A stretch of DNA of 64,000 nucleotides from Flavobacterium ardleyense (lineage in GTDB: Bacteria; Bacteroidota; Bacteroidia; Flavobacteriales; Flavobacteriaceae). The notes under the pieces are model-generated. The model ran no database searches. It was not told where the DNA came from and saw only the letters and a list, made by a program, of their open reading frames with translations. The stretch lies in assembly GCF_033547075.1 (NCBI RefSeq), contig NZ_CP137891.1, positions 1,736,001 through 1,800,000 on the forward strand, in the 5' to 3' direction. Every line of letters begins with the position of its first letter. Within the stretch, counting starts at the first letter, position 1. This document shows positions 1 to 6,941 of this stretch, in pieces. The position numbers and the translations under genes are program-made.

Positions 1-1010
1 TCATTTACGTTTATATTGTATACCTGTGATGCGGGGCTTTTCAGTATAAGCTGATTTAATATCTTGTTTTGAGCGCTTTTATTTAGTGTGTTTTGAGGTT
101 TATTTACATCTTTTAACTCTATCAATTGCTCTTTCTTACTATCAATAAGAACTTTGTTACTCGTTATAATCTTTTTATTACTATTTATATTAGCGGTAAT
201 TTTATTTCTCGCAGCTGTTTCTTTACTTCTTCTATAGTTTGGAATTTGTTCTGCAATTTCTAAGCAATTTAAGTATTCACTTAAGCCTAAAGATTCAGCA
301 ACAATATTATGAATAGTATTTTCTTCATTACCAAAGTAGGTAATTTGTCCATTCCTTATAACATCATATTCTGAAATAAAATGAGATTGTGGATTTAGTA
401 AGTTTAAGACATTTTCGTTTTCTAAAATTACATTTTCTAAACTATAATCTCCATCTACAGTTTTTACCTTACATATAGGTTTAGCATTATTTTTTATATT
501 ACTAAGATACTTATTGTAATTTTCTTCTTTTAAACTGTCTGGATTAAAAGTTCTTAATTTTTTCTCTCCTATTTCTTGAGCATAAATCATCTCTAGTCCT
601 GCAAATACAGATGATTTACCTACACCATTATTTGCTAAGATTATCGCATTATTGATTTCTCCATCATCATCTAATAAACTAATTCCATATGGTAGTGGAT
701 TATCTTCATCAACTTGAGGGATTCCTCTTAAATTAGAAATTTCAATTTCTTTTATTCTAAAGTCCTTACCTTTATATTCTTCTAAGTTTATTATTTGTGT
801 ATCAGCTTTTAAGTCTGTTTTCAATTTTTCAAAATCAAAAGAATAATCTTCACCTAAAAATTGGAGTCTATTTAATAGACTCTCAAATAGTTTTTCTCTC
901 GTAGAAAAATCTAAACTTGGATAATAATAAGCAATTAACTTCGTGACTAGATTACTTCCCCCAGTTTCTGCAATTTCAATTAATGTATTTCTAAAATCAG
1001 ATGTATTCAT
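1..1010 (-). CDS. SMC/RecF-like AAA ATPase, 3' end outside the window
   Basis: An open frame of 336 codons runs leftward from an ATG at 1010 and has no stop before the window edge, so the C-terminus is missing. Residues 84-95 (FRIKEIEISNLR) are the usual entry strand of SbcC/RecF/SMC-type ATPases. Residues 126-134 (ANNGVGKSS) form a Walker A motif. From about residue 260 the sequence turns Lys/Glu/Asn-rich and looks like the start of a coiled coil. An unusual extension of about 90 residues precedes the ATPase core. The gene follows hsdM and hsdS on the same strand, 10 bases after a tiny ORF that resembles the start of hsdR. ATPases of this kind in type I restriction operons are often defence proteins (RloC, PrrC and others), but the effector part is not visible. 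The ATPase assignment is firm; a defence role is inferred from context. Confidence 0.8.
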   Translation of the reverse strand, partial: MNTSDFRNTLIEIAETGGSNLVTKLIAYYYPSLDFSTREKLFESLLNRLQFLGEDYSFDFEKLKTDLKADTQIINLEEYKGKDFRIKEIEISNLRGIPQVDEDNPLPYGISLLDDDGEINNAIILANNGVGKSSVFAGLEMIYAQEIGEKKLRTFNPDSLKEENYNKYLSNIKNNAKPICKVKTVDGDYSLENVILENENVLNLLNPQSHFISEYDVIRNGQITYFGNEENTIHNIVAESLGLSEYLNCLEIAEQIPNYRRSKETAARNKITANINSNKKIITSNKVLIDSKKEQLIELKDVNKPQNTLNKSAQNKILNQLILKSPASQVYNINVN

Positions 1011-1020
1011 AGTATAGATT

Positions 1021-1065
1021 TTAAACTTGTTCTTCTAATTGTGCTTCTGTAAATTTTTGCCTCAT
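1021..1065 (-). pseudogene. 14-codon remnant of the hsdR start
   Basis: An ATG at 1065 overlaps the hsdS stop as ATGA, the coupling expected for the next gene of an hsdMSR operon. It encodes MRQKFTEAQLEEQV and then TAA. KFTEAQLEE resembles the N-terminus of many HsdR subunits, which commonly begin with a Lys-Phe-Thr-Glu...Leu-Glu pattern. The match to HsdR is judged from memory of the family and is short. The stub could instead be a leader peptide that couples translation of the ATPase gene 10 bases downstream. Confidence 0.45.
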
Positions 1066-2225
1066 ACGGCTTGGGCTTTAGCTTCTACCTTCGTCATTCT
1101 TGCCAATAATAACTCCTTCAAATCCTCAAGTTTCTGAATTTCTTTATTTTGAATTTCTTTATGATTAAGTAAATCATTGATGATTTTATCAAAATTCCCA
1201 AGAACACTTATTGCAGGCTTTAAAAGGGACATACTATTTAAATATTCAGTAGTCATGCTTGGAACAGCCGAGCCGACATTCAATGAATAAAAATCAATTG
1301 CGATTAAAAAATGGTAGACATAATATCTGTTAAAATTATTTTTTAGAATTGAATAGAACATGGTGTCAACAGACCAAAATGGTTTATTTAAATATATTAT
1401 ATTATTTAATGAGCCTTTCCTTGGTATTAAAATCGTTGGTTTATCATATAAAACTTTATTTACATAACTCATTATGCCTCCAGAACCATAAAGAGGAATA
1501 TCCCCAACTTCTAAATGCTTGTAATCTTTACCATACTTAACTTCAATTAGTTCGCTTAATCTTCCATATTCCCACCCCACAGGAATCTCCTTATCCAACT
1601 CCTCACAAAAAACCATCTCCCCACCATTACTCTTATACGGCTTGCCATTTTCATCAGGAAACTCAAAATCTACAAACCATTGTTTATAAATCGCTTGAGC
1701 GGTTTCTTCAAGTTTAGCAATCAATTGATTATTCAAGGCAATACGGTTATGTATCACGTTGTATTCATTTACTATTTCTCGTTGTTTTTCAATGGATGGA
1801 ATAGGTAATTCCATTTCGCAAAATGCTTTCCAAGCCAAACCACCTCGAACATCAGCATCCGTATAAAACCATGTATTTCTGTCAAACTTCTTTCTTGTGA
1901 ACCACATCATTAAATACTCTGGTAAAAGCAAAGTAGTATCAATTATTTCAAAGACATCATAAGCAGGTGAAACAATAAAATCTTCATCAGATTTTGACAT
2001 TGAAATAGGTAATCGTTTATCTCTACCAACGTGCATTCTGTTACATGCAAATTGATTTTTTTTAACGATTTTATAATTAGACATATCTGTGCCAATAACA
2101 TTAGCAACAGATGGCATAAAGTATTTGTCAATATTTATCCCTAGTAAATTTGTGGTTTTTAAATCCACATTTTTTACTTTGACTTCTCTTATATAATCAC
2201 TTAAAGGTTTATAACTCGATTTCAT
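1062..2225 (-). CDS. hsdS: Type I restriction-modification specificity subunit HsdS
   Basis: This is the DNA-recognition subunit that directs the HsdM methylase, and HsdR when present, to a bipartite target. It has the usual layout. A first target-recognition domain covers about residues 1-145. A central conserved helix follows (IEKQREIVNEYN, then LIAKLEETAQAIYKQWF). A second recognition domain covers about 210-340, and the C-terminal helix contains QKLEDLKELLLARM. The length of 387 residues is normal. I prefer the ATG at 2225 (MKSSYKPL, a typical HsdS opening) to the in-frame ATG four codons upstream; both overlap the hsdM end. The stop overlaps the ATG of the hsdR-like stub. Recognition domains diverge quickly, so the target site cannot be predicted. 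Confidence 0.93.
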   Translation of the reverse strand: MKSSYKPLSDYIREVKVKNVDLKTTNLLGINIDKYFMPSVANVIGTDMSNYKIVKKNQFACNRMHVGRDKRLPISMSKSDEDFIVSPAYDVFEIIDTTLLLPEYLMMWFTRKKFDRNTWFYTDADVRGGLAWKAFCEMELPIPSIEKQREIVNEYNVIHNRIALNNQLIAKLEETAQAIYKQWFVDFEFPDENGKPYKSNGGEMVFCEELDKEIPVGWEYGRLSELIEVKYGKDYKHLEVGDIPLYGSGGIMSYVNKVLYDKPTILIPRKGSLNNIIYLNKPFWSVDTMFYSILKNNFNRYYVYHFLIAIDFYSLNVGSAVPSMTTEYLNSMSLLKPAISVLGNFDKIINDLLNHKEIQNKEIQKLEDLKELLLARMTKVEAKAQAV

Positions 2226-3792
2226 ACCCCAATTCACTAAAAACAGTTAATAAATCATTTTTAGATTGAGTTTCGGCTTTTAGCAAAGCGGTCATTTCTT
2301 CCTGCAAGGTTTTCATCTTGGTAGCATAGTCAATATTTTCATCACGGTTTACGAACTCAATATATTTACTTGGCACTAAAGAATAATCTTTTTTAACAAT
2401 GTCCATTAAACTTGCCGAAAAGCAAAATTCGGGTACATTTTGATAAATAGCTGTGGAGTCTGAGCTTGTCGAAGACTGCCATAAATGATAAGTAGAAGTA
2501 ATGGTTGCGATATCTTCTTCCGAAAACTGTGTATATTTCTTTTCAAACGGTATGCCTGTTTCTCTCAAATCCATAAACAATACTTCTTGTTTACGGTTTC
2601 GGTAGTTTCTAGTATAATCAGGCATTTGTACCGTTCGAGCTGTTTTGTTTTTATTCAAAATCCAAAGCGTTACACTAATACCAGTAGTATAAAACATATT
2701 TTGAGGTAAAATCACAATGGCTTCTACCAAATCGTTTTCAATCAGTTGTTTTCTAATTTTATATTCTTCACCACCACCAGATAAAGCACCATTAGCCAAG
2801 ATAAAACCAGCCACACCATTTTCCGAGAGTTTGCTTACCATGTTTAAAATCCAACCGTAGTTGGCATTGCTTTTGGGTGGGGTCTCATACCCTCTCCATC
2901 TTGGGTCGTCAGTCAATTCATTTTCGGCTCTCCAGTCTTTTTGGTTAAAAGGTGGGTTGGCCATAATGTAATCGGCTTTCAGGTCTTTGTGTTGGTCGTC
3001 GCCAAAAGTATCGGCAGCTTTTTCGCCCAAGTTTCCTGCAATACCTCTAATCGCCAAGTTCATTTTGGCTAGTTTATAAGTCGTGTTGGTATACTCTTGT
3101 CCGTAGATAGAAATTTCTTGTTTGTTTCCGTGGTGGGCTTCAATAAACTTAATACTCTGCACAAACATTCCACCAGAACCACAAGCAGGATCATAAATAA
3201 CACCTCTATAGGGTTCAATCATTTCGGCAATCAGGTTTACAATACTTTTTGGCGTATAAAATTCTCCTTTCCCTTTTCCTTCAGCTAGGGCAAACTTGCT
3301 TAAAAAGTATTCATATACTTTCCCAACAATATCTTGTTTAGGGTCTTTATTGGTATCAATATCGTTAATAGTATCCAGCAACGAAGCCAATTTGGTTCCG
3401 TCTAGTCCCAAACGAGAAAAGTAGTTATCAGGCAAAGCACCACGTAAGGCTTTGTTATTCTTTTCAATAGTATGCAAAGCGGTATCAATCACTAAAGCAA
3501 TATCATTCTGCTTCGACTTCTTCATCAAAAAACTCCAACGCGAAGTTTCTTCTAAATAAAAAACATTGTCCATCGCATAAAAATCAGCCATGTCGATGTA
3601 CTTTTCTTTGCCTTCGTCTATTAGTTTTTGGCGTTTTACTTCAAACTTATCACTAGCAAATTTCAAAAACACCAAACTCAGCACTACGTGTTTGTATTCA
3701 GAAGGTTCTACACTACCACGTAGTTTGTTCGCTGCATCCCATAAGGCTACTTCTATTGGTTTTTCAACTGCTTCTTTTTTCTGCTTTGCCAT
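2209..3792 (-). CDS. hsdM: Type I restriction-modification DNA methyltransferase HsdM
   Basis: This is an adenine-N6 DNA methyltransferase subunit that transfers methyl from S-adenosylmethionine and forms the M2S complex with HsdS. The N-terminal helical HsdM domain (about 10-150) is followed by the GEFYTP motif (176-181), the SAM-binding motif DPACGSGG (201-208) and the catalytic NPPF (279-282). The length of 527 residues is normal. It is the first gene of the operon and overlaps hsdS by 17 bases. Residues about 440-445 (SSTSSDST region) are encoded by a copy of a dispersed repeat core, CTTCGACAAGCTCAG, that appears inserted in frame at a tolerant surface position. All catalytic motifs are intact, so an active methylase is expected. 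Confidence 0.96.
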   Translation of the reverse strand: MAKQKKEAVEKPIEVALWDAANKLRGSVEPSEYKHVVLSLVFLKFASDKFEVKRQKLIDEGKEKYIDMADFYAMDNVFYLEETSRWSFLMKKSKQNDIALVIDTALHTIEKNNKALRGALPDNYFSRLGLDGTKLASLLDTINDIDTNKDPKQDIVGKVYEYFLSKFALAEGKGKGEFYTPKSIVNLIAEMIEPYRGVIYDPACGSGGMFVQSIKFIEAHHGNKQEISIYGQEYTNTTYKLAKMNLAIRGIAGNLGEKAADTFGDDQHKDLKADYIMANPPFNQKDWRAENELTDDPRWRGYETPPKSNANYGWILNMVSKLSENGVAGFILANGALSGGGEEYKIRKQLIENDLVEAIVILPQNMFYTTGISVTLWILNKNKTARTVQMPDYTRNYRNRKQEVLFMDLRETGIPFEKKYTQFSEEDIATITSTYHLWQSSTSSDSTAIYQNVPEFCFSASLMDIVKKDYSLVPSKYIEFVNRDENIDYATKMKTLQEEMTALLKAETQSKNDLLTVFSELGYEIEL

Positions 3793-3818
3793 TTATGTTT
3801 TCATAATTTTAGTATTAC

Positions 3819-3849
3819 CAAACCTACTACTAATTAAAGATTTTAACAA
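3819..3849 (-). promoter_or_regulatory. Candidate hsdM promoter
   Basis: Reading the minus strand, TTG (3849-3847) is followed after 20 bases by TAGGTTTG (3826-3819), matching the Bacteroidetes TTG/TAnnTTTG pattern. Transcription would start about 20 bases before the hsdM ATG. Confidence 0.5.
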
Positions 3850-4315
3850 TAAATTTTGATAGTAGTTTTTAGAAAATTATACTTAAATGAAATAGCCGTA
3901 AAATGAGTTTTTATACAATTTTTCAGAACCTGCTTTTATAATTATACAAAATTCCCCAATCCCCAATCTCTATTTACCCTTCACCCCCTAGCCGTGATAG
4001 GAGCGAAAATCCCGCAGGCAGCAAGGCTATTTTTTCCTGCCATAACGGAGCGACCAACGGTCCCGATAGCTATCGGGATCCTTTTATGAAATTGGAAAAA
4101 AAGCCTTGCCACGAGGAATTGCAGTGCATAGCGCGATCAGCTCCAAAAAATAAAAACCAGAAAAGTTGTTGGGAAATATAGCAAAATTGTCAACTAAATT
4201 GTCATTTAAAAAAGGCACCTAAAAAGGCACCTTCAAAATAAAAAACATAATATGGAATCGAGAAACTCAAGCTATTATGAGATCTATAGCCTCGATCTTC
4301 AAGTGGAAGTAAAAG
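3850..4315. other. Gene-free stretch between hsdM and ssrA
   Basis: I see no gene here. The part next to hsdM is AT-rich. From about 3985 to 4145 the base composition changes to GC-rich and the stretch contains the nested inverted repeats listed separately. Short frames near 4202-4482 overlap the tmRNA terminator and 3' end and are not credible genes. Confidence 0.6.
3985..4145. repeat. Structured GC-rich intergenic element with nested inverted repeats
   Basis: Two outer arms, 4021-4037 (GCAAGGCTATTTTTTCC) and 4094-4109 (GGAAAAAAAGCCTTGC), are complementary except for one extra base. Between them lies a perfect 18-base palindrome at 4061-4078 (TCCCGATAGCTATCGGGA). Composition differs sharply from the flanks. 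The style (CCCTAGCCGTGATAGGAGCG and so on) resembles dispersed intergenic elements of flavobacteria, but copy number cannot be seen in this window. Confidence 0.5.
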
Positions 4316-4353
4316 AAAAAACCCTTGCAAATCTACGATCTGCAAGGGTTTTT
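4316..4353 (-). terminator. Rho-independent terminator of ssrA
   Basis: The stem AACCCTTGCA/TGCAAGGGTT lies immediately after the tmRNA 3' end on the minus strand and is followed by a T run, read from the A run at 4316-4320. Confidence 0.85.
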
Positions 4354-4354
4354 G

Positions 4355-4749
4355 TGGAGTCGGGGAGAATCGAACTCCCGTCCAAACAAGCAATTAAAGA
4401 GCTTTCTACACGTTTATTTCCTGATTGGTTTTTCGTAACATCGCTAGGCCAGAAACAGCCACGAAGTTCTTATCTTCTTTAATTTTGAAATCCGCCCAAA
4501 GATTACGGAAATCTAGGTTTATTTTTACGGTTCCCCTTTACAGAACGCCACAAACCAAGGCTTTCAAGGAGAATCCAGCTTCTCTATCTGATAGAGACTT
4601 GGCGTAATCGTACTATAATTCGGATTATGCAGCTAAAGCGTAGTTATCTTCGCCGTGTAAAATTGTTGAAACGTTTTATTTACGAGAATCGCTCCCTTCT
4701 CGACGTGCTTACTAATCAATTCGACTCGCTGTCAAAACCAGTCGACCCC
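4355..4749 (-). ncRNA. ssrA: tmRNA (transfer-messenger RNA)
   Basis: tmRNA rescues stalled ribosomes together with SmpB and tags the nascent chain for proteolysis. The 5' end GGGGTCGACTGG (4749 down) pairs with the 3' end CGACTCC to form the tRNA-like acceptor, with one G-T wobble. The T arm GGGAGTTCGATTCTCCC is clear. The tag frame at 4654-4625 reads GGC GAA GAT AAC TAC GCT TTA GCT GCA TAA, giving GEDNYALAA, of the flavobacterial type. The length of about 395 bases is normal. The 3' end continues ACAA rather than ACCA, so the CCA end is not fully encoded and must be added afterwards. A strong promoter and a terminator flank it. Its 3' end faces the restriction-modification module. Confidence 0.97.
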
Positions 4750-4796
4750 AGTAATAATTGCCAAAATTACTTCTAACAATACTTTTTAATCTCCCG

Positions 4797-4826
4797 CAAA
4801 GATAATGCCGATTTTTTGAATAGCAA
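4797..4826 (-). promoter_or_regulatory. ssrA promoter
   Basis: On the minus strand TTG (4826-4824), 19 bases, then TATCTTTG (4804-4797) is an ideal Bacteroidetes promoter. The start would fall about 40 bases before the mature tmRNA 5' end, leaving a leader for RNase P to remove. Confidence 0.8.
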
Positions 4827-4839
4827 TGCGTTTGCCAAA

Positions 4840-6033
4840 CTAATCTTTGTGATCCTTCGGAAAAGGATAAGATCCAAATAAAGAGGATAATTTCCGAATC
4901 TCATATGGCTTCGTGCTGTATTTATTAGACAAGGCAATCATCGTCACACCTTCCTTTTTTAGACTTACATAAGAAGACGTATTCCCGTGCCACCACCCGT
5001 TATGGTAGTAAAAACGCTCGCCGCTATCCCATTCAATTATCCGAAGTCCCAAGCCGTAATTCCGAATTCCCTTGCTCTCATAGCTATAACCCTTGGTCAT
5101 TTTCTCGGTCAATTCCTTGCTCAAGAAATCCGGTGCTTGCGTTGCCAAATCAAATTTGAGCAAGTCCCGAGGCGTCGAATAAATGTTTTTGTCGCCATAA
5201 ATTCCGTCAAGATAGTCGTAAGGCACAATTTGGTAATTGTTTTTGTACGAAACTGACACTCTGTCTTTGTCCTGAGTCACATCAAAAACAAAGGTGTTTT
5301 TCATGTCCAAAGGTTTAAAAATCATTCGCTCCATCGCCTGCGGATAAGGCAATCCAGTAATCTTCTCGATTATCAGTGCCAAAACGGCATAATTGGTATT
5401 GCAATACGCAAATCTAGTGTTGGGTTTGCTGGCAAGCTTGGTATTGTTTTTATTAAAAACGTCCAAAATATCCTGATTGGTCATCGTAACTCGGTGATTC
5501 CAAATCTTTCGATCATCAACCACATAAGCGTAATTTTGCATGCCACTGCGGTGGTTTAGAAGCATTTCGACCGAAATATCGGCGTACGGAAAGTCTTTCA
5601 ATATAGTTCGAACTTCCTGATCAAGAGTGATTTTCTCTGCCTCAACAAGTTTCAAAATTGCCGCTGCCGTAATCACTTTTGTAACCGATGCTAAGTGCAA
5701 AGCGGTATTTTTTGTAATCTTCTCGTCTTCTTTTTTGTTTGCAAATCCTTGATAATCTTCAAAAATAATTTTCCCTTTTTCGGCAATCAAAAACGAAATT
5801 GTACTGTTGGATTTTGGGCTCCAAATCTTATCATAAAAATGTTGAATCTCATTTTTTTTATGGTTCAGCGATTTGGGCGTCACCTTTTTGGGTTTAAAAG
5901 CGGTGAATTTCACAAATGTATCAACCGGTTCATCAGCAGTAAAGAAAGAGTCTTTTTTCTCCTTCTTGCCGCAGGCAGTAAATAGTAGTATGGTCGAAAA
6001 TAGTAGGAGTGTAGGCTTGTATAAAAAGGTCAT
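4840..6033 (-). CDS. Serine hydrolase lipoprotein of the beta-lactamase (class C/PBP-like) family
   Basis: This is a serine beta-lactamase-fold hydrolase, probably a peptidase or esterase tethered in the envelope. Starting from the ATG at 6033, residues 1-21 form a lipoprotein signal ending LLFTAC, with the lipidated Cys at about 21. An upstream ATG at 6081 would add 16 residues that spoil the signal. The catalytic motifs are SVTK (about 116-119), YCN (about 211-213, for the usual Tyr-x-Asn) and HNG (about 345-347). The length of 397 residues fits. The gene is monocistronic, upstream of ssrA on the same strand. The true substrate cannot be read from the sequence, and beta-lactam resistance should not be assumed. 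Confidence 0.85.
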   Translation of the reverse strand: MTFLYKPTLLLFSTILLFTACGKKEKKDSFFTADEPVDTFVKFTAFKPKKVTPKSLNHKKNEIQHFYDKIWSPKSNSTISFLIAEKGKIIFEDYQGFANKKEDEKITKNTALHLASVTKVITAAAILKLVEAEKITLDQEVRTILKDFPYADISVEMLLNHRSGMQNYAYVVDDRKIWNHRVTMTNQDILDVFNKNNTKLASKPNTRFAYCNTNYAVLALIIEKITGLPYPQAMERMIFKPLDMKNTFVFDVTQDKDRVSVSYKNNYQIVPYDYLDGIYGDKNIYSTPRDLLKFDLATQAPDFLSKELTEKMTKGYSYESKGIRNYGLGLRIIEWDSGERFYYHNGWWHGNTSSYVSLKKEGVTMIALSNKYSTKPYEIRKLSSLFGSYPFPKDHKD

Positions 6034-6239
6034 CAAATAAATCTTAGGTTCGCAAATATAAAAAAATCTTCCTATGACCAACTTTCAATGGCTGTTAAGG
6101 ACTGTTAAATGTGAGTAAATCTGCTCATTCTTCTACGTCTTAACAAATTGTATCCCACGTTTCCGAATTTGTTAAAGTAGAACTAAGGTCTTTGATTAAT
6201 GTTTTTTTATTTGGGCGAGTCTCAGCCAGAAGGTTTTTG

Positions 6240-6345
6240 GTGAAATTGAAAATTTTCGGTTGGCTGCGACCGGGCTATCCACTATATCTTTGCTGCTAGC
6301 ACATTAGCGGTCAAAGTCGTGAGTAGGGTAGCAGCAAAGGATGCC
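6240..6345. repeat. Dispersed-type hairpin element
   Basis: The arms ATCTTTGCTGCTA (6286-6298) and TAGCAGCAAAGGAT (6329-6342) are complementary apart from one unpaired base. The preceding GCGACCGGGCTATCC and the following GCCGTTATTATCCCT resemble an intergenic element I recall as common in Flavobacterium genomes. Only one copy is in the window, so the repeat status is inferred. Confidence 0.5.
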
Positions 6346-6365
6346 GTTATTATCCCTCTCGCGAA

Positions 6366-6428
6366 GGAATCCTCCCCCCAGCCCCCTCCGACACTTCGAC
6401 TCGCTCAGTGAACGAGGGGGGGAGCCAA
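6366..6428. repeat. GC-rich hairpin element with the CTTCGACTCGCTCAG core
   Basis: A C-rich arm (CCTCCCCCCAGCCCCCTC, about 6370-6388) faces a G-rich arm (GAGGGGGGGAG, about 6414-6424), and the loop contains CTTCGACTCGCTCAG (6394-6408). A variant of the core, CTTCGACAAGCTCAG, sits inside hsdM. A related inverted version of the arms is found at about 16250-16284. Confidence 0.55.
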
Positions 6429-6604
6429 AAAATGACGTGTAATTTAAAGGCGCTTAAGTACTTAGGTTTTTGATGTTTTATTTTCCGCGATAAAATCTTT
6501 AAAATTTTCCGCGCACCTTGCGCTTTATTTGACCGACGTTCACGAGCGAGATGCTCGCGCCAGCGGCGCATCCAAATTTCACGTTTAATTAGTAAAAAAA
6601 ATCA

Positions 6605-6875
6605 ACTCTTCCTGTTTTCCATTTAACATCCTACCTTCGCATCTTCCTATCTTCTCATCTTCCTACCTTTCAATCTTTCAATCTTTCAATCTTTCAATTT
6701 TTTCAATTTTTCCAATTTTTTAATCGCTCGTTCATTTAGATTTTTTTGATTTTTCCATTATTTAGATATTTGTACTCGTCCCATCTTCCCATCTTCCCAT
6801 CTTCCCATCTTCCAATTTTTCAATTTTTCAATCTTTCAATCTTTCAATCTTTCAATCTTTCAATTTTTTCGTTTT
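6605..6875. repeat. Polypyrimidine tandem octamer repeats
   Basis: The plus strand is almost pure pyrimidine with an 8-base period. TTTCAATC is repeated about four times near 6668-6700, TTCCCATC about four times near 6780-6812, and TTTCAATC about five times near 6828-6862, interspersed with CAATTTTT units. Near-identical units make copy-number change by slippage likely. The array ends about 30 bases upstream of a promoter-like TACTTTTG. Confidence 0.8.
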
Positions 6876-6904
6876 TTCCATTATTTAGATCCCTCGTTTT
6901 TCCC

Positions 6905-6912
6905 TACTTTTG
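6905..6912 (+). promoter_or_regulatory. Candidate -7 element for the 6942 gene
   Basis: TACTTTTG matches TAnnTTTG and lies 30 bases before the ATG. No clear TTG is found at the -33 spacing. Confidence 0.4.
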
Positions 6913-6941
6913 GAATCAGTAAAAAAAAACTTAGAGCGACA

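Larger units (their letters stand above)
6034..6941. other. Long gene-free, repeat-rich region
   Basis: About 900 bases separate the serine hydrolase gene from the next dehydrogenase gene, and no credible reading frame exists. The region holds two hairpin repeat elements (about 6240-6430), a GC-rich tail to about 6570, and then polypyrimidine tandem repeats (about 6600-6875). The last 60 bases carry the promoter of the downstream gene. A 73-codon frame on the minus strand (6350-6571) lies entirely in repeat sequence. Confidence 0.7.

Noticed and set aside
4202-4482. Two short opposing frames (about 63 and 76 codons) near the ssrA 3' end
   Set aside because: They lie over the tmRNA terminator and tRNA-like 3' end and encode no recognisable protein.
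4425-4607. 60-codon plus-strand frame
   Set aside because: It is antisense to the middle of the tmRNA.
4840-6033. Beta-lactam resistance gene
   Set aside because: The motifs fit the wide serine hydrolase family; nothing distinguishes a true AmpC, and the lipoprotein anchor argues for a housekeeping hydrolase.
6350-6571. 73-codon minus-strand frame
   Set aside because: It consists of repeat-element sequence, with low-complexity composition and no start context.
6605-6875. Possible CRISPR array
   Set aside because: The units are 8 bases long and contiguous, with no unique spacers and no cas genes nearby.
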